From IMG/VR virus record IMGVR_UViG_3300034021_001440, positions 1 to 64,000 of that record: a DNA stretch of 64,000 nucleotides, one strand, 5' to 3'. The notes beneath the pieces were generated by a model that was given only the letters and a program-made list of their open reading frames with translations, had not been told where the DNA came from and searched no databases. The stretch comes from a virus. Below are positions 6,641-13,162 of the stretch, one piece after another (within the stretch, counting starts at the first letter, position 1; each line of letters opens with the position of its first letter). A program made the position numbers and the translations under genes.

Positions 6641-6905
6641 GCGTCAGCACTCTCGCCCACTCAATCCGGTCGATCACCTCATTTCCAAAGTTGGTATTGG
6701 CATGGTGGACACCGTTGAGCGTTATTACCAGAAATACTGTGAGAAACCCAACGATGCCAATGCCCGAGCCTACTGCCTGTGGCGTCTGCGCCTCCACCGT
6801 CGCCTGAAAAATGACAAGGCACTCCTTGAGTCAATCAATGAGGCTCGCAATCTCGGGCTTCACGATGAGAGACCGGGCAAACTCTGCTGGGATTGCGAGT
6901 TCTAG
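6585..6905 (+). CDS. Hypothetical protein, TPR-like helical
   Basis: A 106-residue product if begun at the ATG at 6585, which has AAGGA (6572-6576) about 8 nt upstream and overlaps the previous gene by 56 nt. The most natural-looking protein starts later, and an alternative ATG at 6702 gives 67 residues. The C-terminal 67 residues (YYQKYCEKPNDANARAYCLW, then a helix-rich segment ending in CWDCEF) resemble a single helical hairpin of the TPR kind. The final CxxC could bind metal. The start is uncertain. No family is firmly recognised. Confidence 0.6.
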   Translation: MILQDFASLSSSNSSTKDRRQHSRPLNPVDHLISKVGIGMVDTVERYYQKYCEKPNDANARAYCLWRLRLHRRLKNDKALLESINEARNLGLHDERPGKLCWDCEF

Positions 6906-6912
6906 GGTAAAA
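6905..6912 (+). promoter_or_regulatory. GGGTAAAA element
   Basis: GGGTAAAA shares its first G with the TAG stop at 6903-6905 and lies 31 nt upstream of the ATG at 6944. Confidence 0.6.
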
Positions 6913-6943
6913 GCAGAGTAACTTCTTCAAGTCTCCAGGTGCC

Positions 6944-7891
6944 ATGATACCTCGTACAGCGAAAGTGGCAGCGTATGTTCAGAGTACCTTCACCAACCCT
7001 CAATACCTAGACTACGGCAACGTTATTCTCAACGGTTACGTTACCACGGCAAACGCCGTCTCCACTGCAGGAGCCTCTGGCGGTCTCGACACTCTCTCAA
7101 TCACAACTGCCGGGACCAACTACGCGAACGGCACTTATACCAACGTCTACCTCAGTTCGATCACGGGTAGCTTCGGATTTGCCACAGTGACCGTGGCTGG
7201 TGGTGCTGTGACTGGCGTCGCCATTACTTCTGCCGGAGAGAACTTCACCGTCGGTGATACCATCAAACTGAGCAACATCACTCGCGCCTCCGCTGGCACC
7301 ACCGCAGTCCTGACCGTGGGCGCCGTGGACACTCGCATCGTGCAACCCGTCTTCAAAGGCTGGACCACGAACTTTTCCAGTTACTACACCGAGATTCCCC
7401 CGGTTGCCGCCCCTTACGCCAACACCTACCCTGGCATGGACGCTGGCGGTTTCGAGTACGTCGTTCACTCGTACAAGCCCCCGACCGGCACCATTTCCTC
7501 GATCGGCTTCACTGGGCCGATGGGCTCGGGCTACACTGATGGCATTTACACTGGGGTTGCCACAACCACAGGAGCTTTTGGCTCTGGCGCTACTCTCAAC
7601 ATCGTAGTCGCTGGCGGCCAGGTTCAAACTGCCTTCCTCAACAACGTTGGTGCCGGATACCCTGTGGGAACGACCCTGGGCGTCGCTGGCGGGGCAATTG
7701 GCCCTGGCACCGGTTTCTCCGTGGTTGTCACTTCAATCAGCACCACGAGCCTCGGCGGTGAGCCCTTCTGGTCACAGCGCCCCGTGAACGCTCAAGCCCA
7801 GGTCAACTCCCTCTTTCCGCTCCCCGGCGTGGGCGGCTGGATCTACCCGGTCGGAGACAGCGCCGTTCCGCCGCCGATCGGCACCCTCTAA
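6944..7891 (+). CDS. Virion-type protein with two glycine-rich beta modules
   Basis: A 315-residue protein built around two copies of a module. Each reads roughly as G-x-x-Y-x-x-G-T-Y-x-x-V, then ATVTVAGGAVTGV and a final G-E/A-x-F/Y-x-V-G-D/T (residues about 50-125 and 180-265). The same module occurs twice inside the tail sheath at 13163. The composition (Gly, Thr, Val, Ala) and the GGGTAAAA element upstream fit a virion surface protein, although it lies among replication genes just before the polymerase. Its exact place in the particle is unknown. Confidence 0.65.
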   Translation: MIPRTAKVAAYVQSTFTNPQYLDYGNVILNGYVTTANAVSTAGASGGLDTLSITTAGTNYANGTYTNVYLSSITGSFGFATVTVAGGAVTGVAITSAGENFTVGDTIKLSNITRASAGTTAVLTVGAVDTRIVQPVFKGWTTNFSSYYTEIPPVAAPYANTYPGMDAGGFEYVVHSYKPPTGTISSIGFTGPMGSGYTDGIYTGVATTTGAFGSGATLNIVVAGGQVQTAFLNNVGAGYPVGTTLGVAGGAIGPGTGFSVVVTSISTTSLGGEPFWSQRPVNAQAQVNSLFPLPGVGGWIYPVGDSAVPPPIGTL

Positions 7892-7893
7892 GG

Positions 7894-7921
7894 TTTACTC
7901 GGGGCAAACCACCCCTATAAT
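7894..7921 (+). promoter_or_regulatory. TTTAC-type promoter 4 (polymerase)
   Basis: TTTACT (7894-7899), 16 nt, TATAAT (7916-7921). The -10 ends 6 nt before the ATG at 7928, so the message is predicted to be leaderless. A GGTTTACTCGGGGCAAACC inverted repeat overlaps the -35. Confidence 0.82.
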
Positions 7922-7927
7922 ACAAAC

Positions 7928-10708
7928 ATGAAAAACACATCGTCTATGCGAAAAACCTCGCTCGGATACCCAGTCCTGGATGAAGAGATTCATTCCAGGA
8001 TTTTTGGTGTAGAAACGCCCGCGCCCATGTCGCGCCTGGCCAAGCAAAAGGCTGAGAACTTGCTGAAGGAGTTTGGGGTGGCGACTCCGGTTGACTACCC
8101 TGACCACCTCTACGACGGCCCTCTTCCTCTTCCTGAACTCAAAGCTCCCGCCCTGCGTGAGCACTTTGAGACCATCGCAAAGGAACAAGTCGGCCAGTAC
8201 AAGGGGTGGGCCGATGACTTTGCAAAAGCAAAACTCCCAGAGTTGCCCCCGACAACCGAACTTGTCTTTGAAAGCGGCTGGCGCCGTTATGAAAAAGTGC
8301 GAGGAAAGTGGAAAGTCACCAAGGTTCCGTACCCACTTGAAGACGCTTTCACATTTGACACCGAGACCTTTGTGCACGGTGGTGCGTTTCCCATCATCGG
8401 CACCGCACTCTCTGCCAAAGCAGTTTATGTCTGGCTCGCTGCCGAACTTGTCGATCCGTCCCTCCCTGAGGACGAGTGGGACCAGTACGACCTGATCCCT
8501 GTTGGCGAGAACCGTTTCATTGCCGGTCACAACATTTCCTATGATCGCGTGCGTGCCCGCGAAGGGTACTCCCTTGACCGTGTCAAACCAGAAAACTTTT
8601 ACTTTGACACTCTGTCCGCACACATTGGCGTGAGTGGCTTGGCTTCGGGCCAGCGTTGGCTCTATGTTCTCGCTGGCAAAGATCCCGAGGATTTGACGGA
8701 TGAGGAAAAGCGCAAGTTGCGTTATGCACCCAAGTGGCTGGACGAAGGTTCCACCAACTCCCTGGTTGCCACGTACAACTTTCACGTTTATGAGGTGCGC
8801 AAGTACTTCGGTGACGACGTACAACCCCTTGGCGCCGGAGACAAAGCCGTTCGTGACATCTTCGTCAAGGCTACGCACCTGAGTCAGATTCGGCAGATGC
8901 TGACGCAGGCTGTTGACTACGCTGTCAAAGATGCTTTCTACACTGCTGAGCTCTTCCAGGCAATCTGGCCGAAGTATCTCGATGCCACTCCCAGCCTGGT
9001 TGCCCTCTGTGGGCATTACCACCTGAATGGATCCATCGTTCCCCTCGTACCCGACTGGGAAGACTGGATCAAGGGTGTAGAGCGAGTGTTCGATGAGCAC
9101 AATGCCGAAATGACGAAGCTATGCCAGGACCTTGTCTGGCAATACTACGAAGAATGGCGTGATCGCTACTTCGCAGAACCCGGCATGGCCGAGTCTTGGA
9201 TTGCCAAGGATCCCTGGCTGTCTCAACTTGACTGGGAAGTGAAGTCGGAGAAAGGCAAATACGCACATGTTCCGAATTGGGTGCGTCCGTTCGTCAAAGA
9301 CCCCGACACTCACATCGGAGTCAAAAGCAACTTGTCCCACCTCCTTCTCAAACTGCAGTGGGAAAACACGCCGATGATCCTGACAAAGGACATGGGCTGG
9401 TGTTTTCACAACGAAGACGGTGCTCTGACAAAGATCCCTCACCCGAAAGGAAACGGGGATAACGTTGGCGGTGTCCTTTCCAAAGACTTCGTCGATGACA
9501 TGAAGGTGGGCCGTCTAAACAGCGACCTGCCCGAAGCAAAGCGTGCGCTTGAGATTGCAAACGCAGTGTCCTACTGGACTTCGGTCCGGAAACGAGTTAT
9601 GGACCGTATCTTTCTTCCAGCAGCCAATCCCCACGGCGCTGACGCCCTGGTCACCCTTCCCGAAATCCTTTGCCACGGCACCGTCACTCGACGCACCGTG
9701 GAGAGCCTCATGGTGACAATGTGCTCCACCAAAAACTGGAGGATCGGGACAGAACTAAAGTCTCGAGTCCAAGCTCCTGACGGGTGGAAGATTGTCGGCG
9801 CTGACTTTGACGGTCAGGAGATGCAGATTGCCTCAATCTATTCCGACAAATGGGAAGGTGGTCACGTCGGTTGCTCACCGTTTGGATACAATGTGCTGAG
9901 TGGAAGCAAGGAGGCGGGCACGGACCCGCACTCCGCGCTCGCGAAGCTCGCGGGCGTAGATCGCGACACTGCCAAGATTGCCGGCTTTGCTGTGCTTTAT
10001 GGCGCTGGTGTTCGCGCTGTGCAAACCTACATTCGTCGAAAGTATCCAGAGAAGTCTCCAGCAGAAGTCAAAAACTTTGCGTATCGCATTCTTGAAGGAA
10101 AGAAAGGCAAACAGCGCAACGGTCTCTATGAAGGAGGGAGCGACAGCGGTTGCTTCAACTTTATGGAAGAGATTGCGATGCGGTCGCGTGTCCCAACGCT
10201 TCCGTGCCTTGGAACCAAGATCTCAACCGCAATGCGTCCCGCTGCTGTCGGCGACGATTTCAAAACCGGTCGCGTCAATTGGACCATTCAGTCTTCGGGT
10301 GCCGAGATCCTGAGTATCATGCTCACCGCCGTGCACTGGTTGGCTGCTGAGTATCGAATCCCCTGTCGATTCGTGCTCAGTATTCACGACGAGATCTGGT
10401 TCATGACTCCCGAGCGATATGCAGAGCAATTTGCTGTGCTTTTTCAGATCGCTCACATGTACACCTGGTCCCTTTTCCACTCGGCGCTGGAGATCCCTGA
10501 CCTTCCGCTTTCCCGAGCCTATTTCTCCTCTGTCGCTATCGACACTCGCCTTCGCAAATCACCGACTGAAAAGACGGTGACCCTTTCCAATCCTGGGGGA
10601 GAGAAGGAAGAGCCCGGTGTGGAATACTCAATGATGGAACTTTCCGAAATCGGTGCCATCGACAAACTCAAAGTTCGCTTCAACGCAATCCAAAAAGGAA
10701 TGATCTGA
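7928..10708 (+). CDS. DNA polymerase, family A, mitochondrial Pol gamma type
   Basis: A 926-residue replicative polymerase with a proofreading 3'-5' exonuclease. Exo I has Asp144 and Glu146, Exo II is GHNISYDR (Asp206), and Exo III is Tyr331-x3-Asp335, so all acids are present. Polymerase motif A is GADFDGQE (Asp626). Motif B (O-helix) is Arg679-x3-Lys683-x3-Phe687-x3-Tyr691. Motif C is HDE (820-822). Blocks such as GLASGQRWLY, GTDPHS, LYGAG and RVNWTIQSSGAE match Pol gamma far better than E. coli Pol I or T7 polymerase. The N-terminal LGYPVLDEEIHSRIFG also fits. Met at 7946 is an alternative start. Confidence 0.95.
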   Translation: MKNTSSMRKTSLGYPVLDEEIHSRIFGVETPAPMSRLAKQKAENLLKEFGVATPVDYPDHLYDGPLPLPELKAPALREHFETIAKEQVGQYKGWADDFAKAKLPELPPTTELVFESGWRRYEKVRGKWKVTKVPYPLEDAFTFDTETFVHGGAFPIIGTALSAKAVYVWLAAELVDPSLPEDEWDQYDLIPVGENRFIAGHNISYDRVRAREGYSLDRVKPENFYFDTLSAHIGVSGLASGQRWLYVLAGKDPEDLTDEEKRKLRYAPKWLDEGSTNSLVATYNFHVYEVRKYFGDDVQPLGAGDKAVRDIFVKATHLSQIRQMLTQAVDYAVKDAFYTAELFQAIWPKYLDATPSLVALCGHYHLNGSIVPLVPDWEDWIKGVERVFDEHNAEMTKLCQDLVWQYYEEWRDRYFAEPGMAESWIAKDPWLSQLDWEVKSEKGKYAHVPNWVRPFVKDPDTHIGVKSNLSHLLLKLQWENTPMILTKDMGWCFHNEDGALTKIPHPKGNGDNVGGVLSKDFVDDMKVGRLNSDLPEAKRALEIANAVSYWTSVRKRVMDRIFLPAANPHGADALVTLPEILCHGTVTRRTVESLMVTMCSTKNWRIGTELKSRVQAPDGWKIVGADFDGQEMQIASIYSDKWEGGHVGCSPFGYNVLSGSKEAGTDPHSALAKLAGVDRDTAKIAGFAVLYGAGVRAVQTYIRRKYPEKSPAEVKNFAYRILEGKKGKQRNGLYEGGSDSGCFNFMEEIAMRSRVPTLPCLGTKISTAMRPAAVGDDFKTGRVNWTIQSSGAEILSIMLTAVHWLAAEYRIPCRFVLSIHDEIWFMTPERYAEQFAVLFQIAHMYTWSLFHSALEIPDLPLSRAYFSSVAIDTRLRKSPTEKTVTLSNPGGEKEEPGVEYSMMELSEIGAIDKLKVRFNAIQKGMI

Positions 10709-10896
10709 TGAAAAAACAAAAGAAATCCCGTGTCGAGTCTGTCGGTGTGCTCCTTTTCAAGGGCGTCATCGACACCTACTACCTCACGGTCCCCTACGAC
10801 AAAAAGAATCGTGTGATTCCTTCCTCGGTTGAGTGTGCCTATAACTCTCGCTACTTTGACCTGGACCAGACAGTCAACATGCTCAGATCACTATGA
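10708..10896 (+). CDS. Small hypothetical protein
   Basis: A 62-residue protein beginning MKKQKKSRVESVGVLLFKGV, with a very basic N-terminus and then alternating hydrophobic/aromatic residues (YYLTVPYDKK), which suggests a small beta-rich fold able to touch nucleic acid. Its ATG overlaps the polymerase stop (TGATG), so it is translationally coupled to the polymerase and may be a replication accessory factor. That role rests only on position. No family is recognised. Confidence 0.65.
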   Translation: MKKQKKSRVESVGVLLFKGVIDTYYLTVPYDKKNRVIPSSVECAYNSRYFDLDQTVNMLRSL

Positions 10897-11123
10897 CACT
10901 CCCCCTTCCACTGGACCCTGATTTTCGCAAAGCGGCAGTTGGGTTCTGGTTGGATGATGTTGAAGACCGAATCCAGCTCAATCGCGTCGATGATGCAGAA
11001 AAAAGCTGGCAAGAAGCCAACTTGATTTACCTTTCACTTCCCGCAGGCTGCGGCGATATGTCTCTCGAAGACCAAATTGCTGCAATGCGGGTAAAACTTG
11101 ATAACATCTCACAGAAACTATGA
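10893..11123 (+). CDS. Small hypothetical protein
   Basis: A 76-residue, acidic, mostly helical protein (GFWLDDVEDRIQLNRVDDAE, then EDQIAAMRVKLDNISQKL). It overlaps its upstream neighbour by four bases (ATGA) and overlaps the tail chaperone downstream in the same way. The GGGTAAAAC element for the tail genes lies inside its 3' end (11089-11097), so this gene marks the switch from replication to virion genes. No function is recognised. Confidence 0.65.
   Translation: MTLPLPLDPDFRKAAVGFWLDDVEDRIQLNRVDDAEKSWQEANLIYLSLPAGCGDMSLEDQIAAMRVKLDNISQKL
11089..11097 (+). promoter_or_regulatory. GGGTAAAAC element inside a gene
   Basis: A full GGGTAAAAC match within the coding end of the 76-residue gene, 22 nt upstream of the tail chaperone ATG at 11120. 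This is the usual spacing although there is no intergenic gap. Confidence 0.6.
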
Positions 11124-11446
11124 GAACTATTTCCAATGACGGTGAACCCGCAGCACCTGTGACCAAGAAAACTCCCCAGTCTAAACTTCAAACGTTTTCC
11201 ACCACCATTTCCGATGGTCGTGAGATCGTGATCCGCGAAATGACAGGTCGTGACCTCATCTACATGGAGAAAGACCTGAGCAAGTCAGGCGATGTGGAGA
11301 AGGGCATGAAAATCATCGAGCGTCTGATTGTGGGCGATGACAAAATCACCTACGACGAGATTCTCGACCTGGGCGTTCGTGACTTCAAAAAACTCAGCGA
11401 TTTAGTTGGTGAAGCCAGCGGCGCTGACGAAAACGACCCAAACTAA
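11120..11446 (+). CDS. Tail assembly chaperone, short product (gpG-like)
   Basis: A 108-residue protein with the features of the short tail assembly chaperone. A disordered, basic N-terminus (about 1-25) is followed by a small beta-start, REIVIREMTGRDLIYME (about 36-53), and then helices (IIERLIVGDDKITYDEILDL). In lambda, P2 and many other phages this protein and its frameshifted longer form coat the tape measure during tail assembly. The last two sense codons and the base before them read C-CCA-AAC, followed at once by TAA, a canonical -1 slippery site. A second frame open from 11428 supplies the extension. No tape-measure gene follows directly. Confidence 0.8.
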   Translation: MRTISNDGEPAAPVTKKTPQSKLQTFSTTISDGREIVIREMTGRDLIYMEKDLSKSGDVEKGMKIIERLIVGDDKITYDEILDLGVRDFKKLSDLVGEASGADENDPN

Positions 11447-11865
11447 CAGCCGAGGACTTAGAAGACTTCTCCTACCTGGTTACTGTCGACGATCTTACTT
11501 TCCATCTGAGAGAAATACGACCAAAAGATTTCTATTTTGCGCAAATTGTTCGTCAAAAGGAAGGCAGTGGGATTGAGATACTAAGTAGACTTCTACTTAA
11601 TGATGAAGTCCTCGATGAAGCAACATTCCACCAAACAAAAAACGTTTTCAATTGGGCATCAAAACACCTACTTGAAAACAATGTGTTCTCAGTTGAAAAT
11701 TGGCTTGAAGTTTCCTATCACCTGTGTAAGCAACGGTGGGACTCTTCAATTGACTGGTTGGAACTGCAACCAATTAGCAAAATTCACACTATGCTCGACA
11801 TCATTAAAAAACACGGGGAAGACGTCGAAAGAGAACAGAAAAAAGCCGCAAGGAGACGAAAATGA
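11120..11865 (+). CDS. Tail assembly chaperone, -1 frameshift product (gpGT-like)
   Basis: This is the predicted long chaperone of 248 residues. Ribosomes reading CCA-AAC slip back one base at CCCAAAC (11437-11443), avoid the TAA at 11444 and continue in the -1 frame, starting LTAEDLEDFSYLV and ending EQKKAARRRK at 11865. The extension of 140 residues has no usable start codon until deep inside its sequence, which is why it looks like a non-coding gap if each frame is scored alone. Its content (FHLREIRPKDFYFAQIVRQ and onward, helical, basic tail) looks like real protein. It ends in an ATGA overlap with the next gene. Confidence 0.8.
11437..11443 (+). promoter_or_regulatory. Programmed -1 frameshift site CCCAAAC
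   Basis: The heptamer has the X-XXY-YYZ form in the correct frame and sits immediately before the zero-frame stop TAA. Both the P-site and A-site codons can re-pair after slippage (CCA to CCC, AAC to AAA). I did not find an obvious strong stem downstream by eye. Confidence 0.8.
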
Positions 11866-12275
11866 TTCGGTTTCGCGTTGCAGGCGACGGACTGCAGAGA
11901 ATGAATCTGCGGTGGTGGACTCCTACTCAAAGAGAGTGGGTTCCACTTCTAATAGACGACAACTACCGATATCAAAAACGACAACAAGACCCAACCTATG
12001 GGCAAAAATGGGCGTCATTGGCACCCAGCACAGCAAAATGGAAGGCCAAGCACTTTCCCGGCGAACCAATTCTGCGCCGCACGGGGGCTATGCTTGACGG
12101 CTCTTACATTTTTACTCGTGGCCGCGATCAATTTCTCGTTCGCACCACACGCTACGGTGCTTTCAACCAGTTTGGTACGAGCAAAATGTCCGCCCGCCCC
12201 TGGATGGGAGTTCCCGATGACTCTCTCAAACAAATTGTTCCAATTTCCTGGAAAAACATTCTTCGACAATACTAA
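11862..12275 (+). CDS. Tail completion / virion morphogenesis protein (gpS-like)
   Basis: A 137-residue protein resembling the P2 gpS / Mu gpG tail completion family. It shows the expected order: W-x-x-L-A-P-S-T-A-x-W-K (near residue 50), an IL-R-R-T-G-x-M-L turn (near 70), a Y-G-A-F-N-Q-F-G motif (near 100) and S-A-R-P-W-M-G near the C-terminus. Such proteins act at the top of the tail, helping tail termination and joining to the head. AAGGAG lies a few bases upstream, and the ATG overlaps the stop of the frameshifted chaperone. The assignment rests on motif order only. Confidence 0.75.
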   Translation: MIRFRVAGDGLQRMNLRWWTPTQREWVPLLIDDNYRYQKRQQDPTYGQKWASLAPSTAKWKAKHFPGEPILRRTGAMLDGSYIFTRGRDQFLVRTTRYGAFNQFGTSKMSARPWMGVPDDSLKQIVPISWKNILRQY

Positions 12276-12277
12276 TC

Positions 12278-12697
12278 ATGGTAGCACGTAAACGCACACG
12301 TCCCTCTGCTCCGGCACCCGTTGAGGAAACTCCCGCAGTGACTGAAGAAGTTGCTGTGGAAACCCCCGTGGCTGAGGAAACTCCAGCTGAAGAAGCTCCC
12401 GCCGAAGTGGTGGTGGCTGAAGCTGACAACAAGGGGCCGGTGATCGGCGACCTCAAGCAAGAGGAACCCGCAAGCACCCTCAAAGAAGCCCAGTCCGCCG
12501 AAAGCATTCACGATCAAATCCGAAACAAACTGGCCAACCGCAAAACTGAGGAAGATCTCTTCAATCCCGGCGTCTCCCAGGCGGTCGACAAGTCCAAAAT
12601 GGAACAAGTCGCTAAACAGCAAGGATTTGAACTCACCCGTGGTCGTGAGATTGGCGCCCGTCTTATTGCCCGCGCAAAATCTGGTTATCGCCCATGA
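12278..12697 (+). CDS. Acidic Pro/Glu-rich virion-region protein
   Basis: A 139-residue protein in three parts: a basic start (MVARKRTRPS), a long low-complexity stretch rich in Glu, Pro, Ala and Val (about 12-62) that is surely disordered, and a C-terminal helical, basic part (KMEQVAKQQGFELTRGREIG, to the end). It sits between two tail genes and overlaps the next by an ATGA. A similar acidic protein with basic ends occurs at 33227. It may be an assembly adaptor. No family is recognised. Confidence 0.65.
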   Translation: MVARKRTRPSAPAPVEETPAVTEEVAVETPVAEETPAEEAPAEVVVAEADNKGPVIGDLKQEEPASTLKEAQSAESIHDQIRNKLANRKTEEDLFNPGVSQAVDKSKMEQVAKQQGFELTRGREIGARLIARAKSGYRP

Positions 12698-13056
12698 CCG
12701 TTTCAGTACCTTTCCAACAACAATTTACGTGGCGAAAGCTCGGTTATCTTTTCTTTACCGACTCGCTCGACTATCGGCAGGTACTGGAACAAAACCCCCA
12801 GTGGAATGTAACGCAGTTGCCTCCCATTGGGGCTCAAATTCGTATTCGCGAAACATCATCAAGCACCGGGGGCCTTGTCCAAGGAAGTTTCCTGTTTGGA
12901 CAGCCCATCGATGACACTAAGTTTGAAATCTATCCCTTCGACAGCGTTGAAGATTACGTGAAGTCTCTGGTGAAATACAGTCCCAGTGCCGTGCAGCAAC
13001 GCGACAAGGTCAATGGCTACTCCCTGGACAGCGAAATCACAACAGTTGGCGGGTAA
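12694..13056 (+). CDS. Tail protein X-like, LysM-fold candidate
   Basis: A 120-residue protein. Residues about 10-52 fit the LysM pattern used by P2 gpX: an initial beta strand (FTWRKLGYLFF), a helix, then NPQW followed by LPPIGAQIRI (a strand ending the fold). The rest (FELYPFDSVEDYVKSLV and onward) is a small mixed domain of unknown type. gpX-like proteins bind at the tail hub or peptidoglycan. Its position just before the sheath fits a tail part. The match is by eye, so confidence in the name is limited. Confidence 0.55.
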   Translation: MTVSVPFQQQFTWRKLGYLFFTDSLDYRQVLEQNPQWNVTQLPPIGAQIRIRETSSSTGGLVQGSFLFGQPIDDTKFEIYPFDSVEDYVKSLVKYSPSAVQQRDKVNGYSLDSEITTVGG

Positions 13057-13059
13057 AAC
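13051..13059 (+). promoter_or_regulatory. GGGTAAAAC element (sheath)
   Basis: GGGTAAAAC contains the TAA stop of the upstream gene (13054-13056). It lies 103 nt from the sheath ATG, by far the longest such distance in the window. Confidence 0.6.
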
Positions 13060-13162
13060 TTATTTACGGAAACCCGTCGTCTGAGCAGCTCTGCGGAGAC
13101 CACGTAGGAGTCATCCTGGCCTACACTGCTCTGCGAAAAAGCAGGACCACATATGTGTAAAC
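13060..13162 (+). other. Structured leader of the tail sheath gene
   Basis: A 103-nt untranslated stretch with a hairpin CTGCT/AGCAG (13126-13144) and a perfect 10-bp palindrome CACATATGTG (13148-13157) just before the ATG. No clear Shine-Dalgarno is visible beside the start codon. Most other late genes have leaders of only 20-35 nt. Confidence 0.5.
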
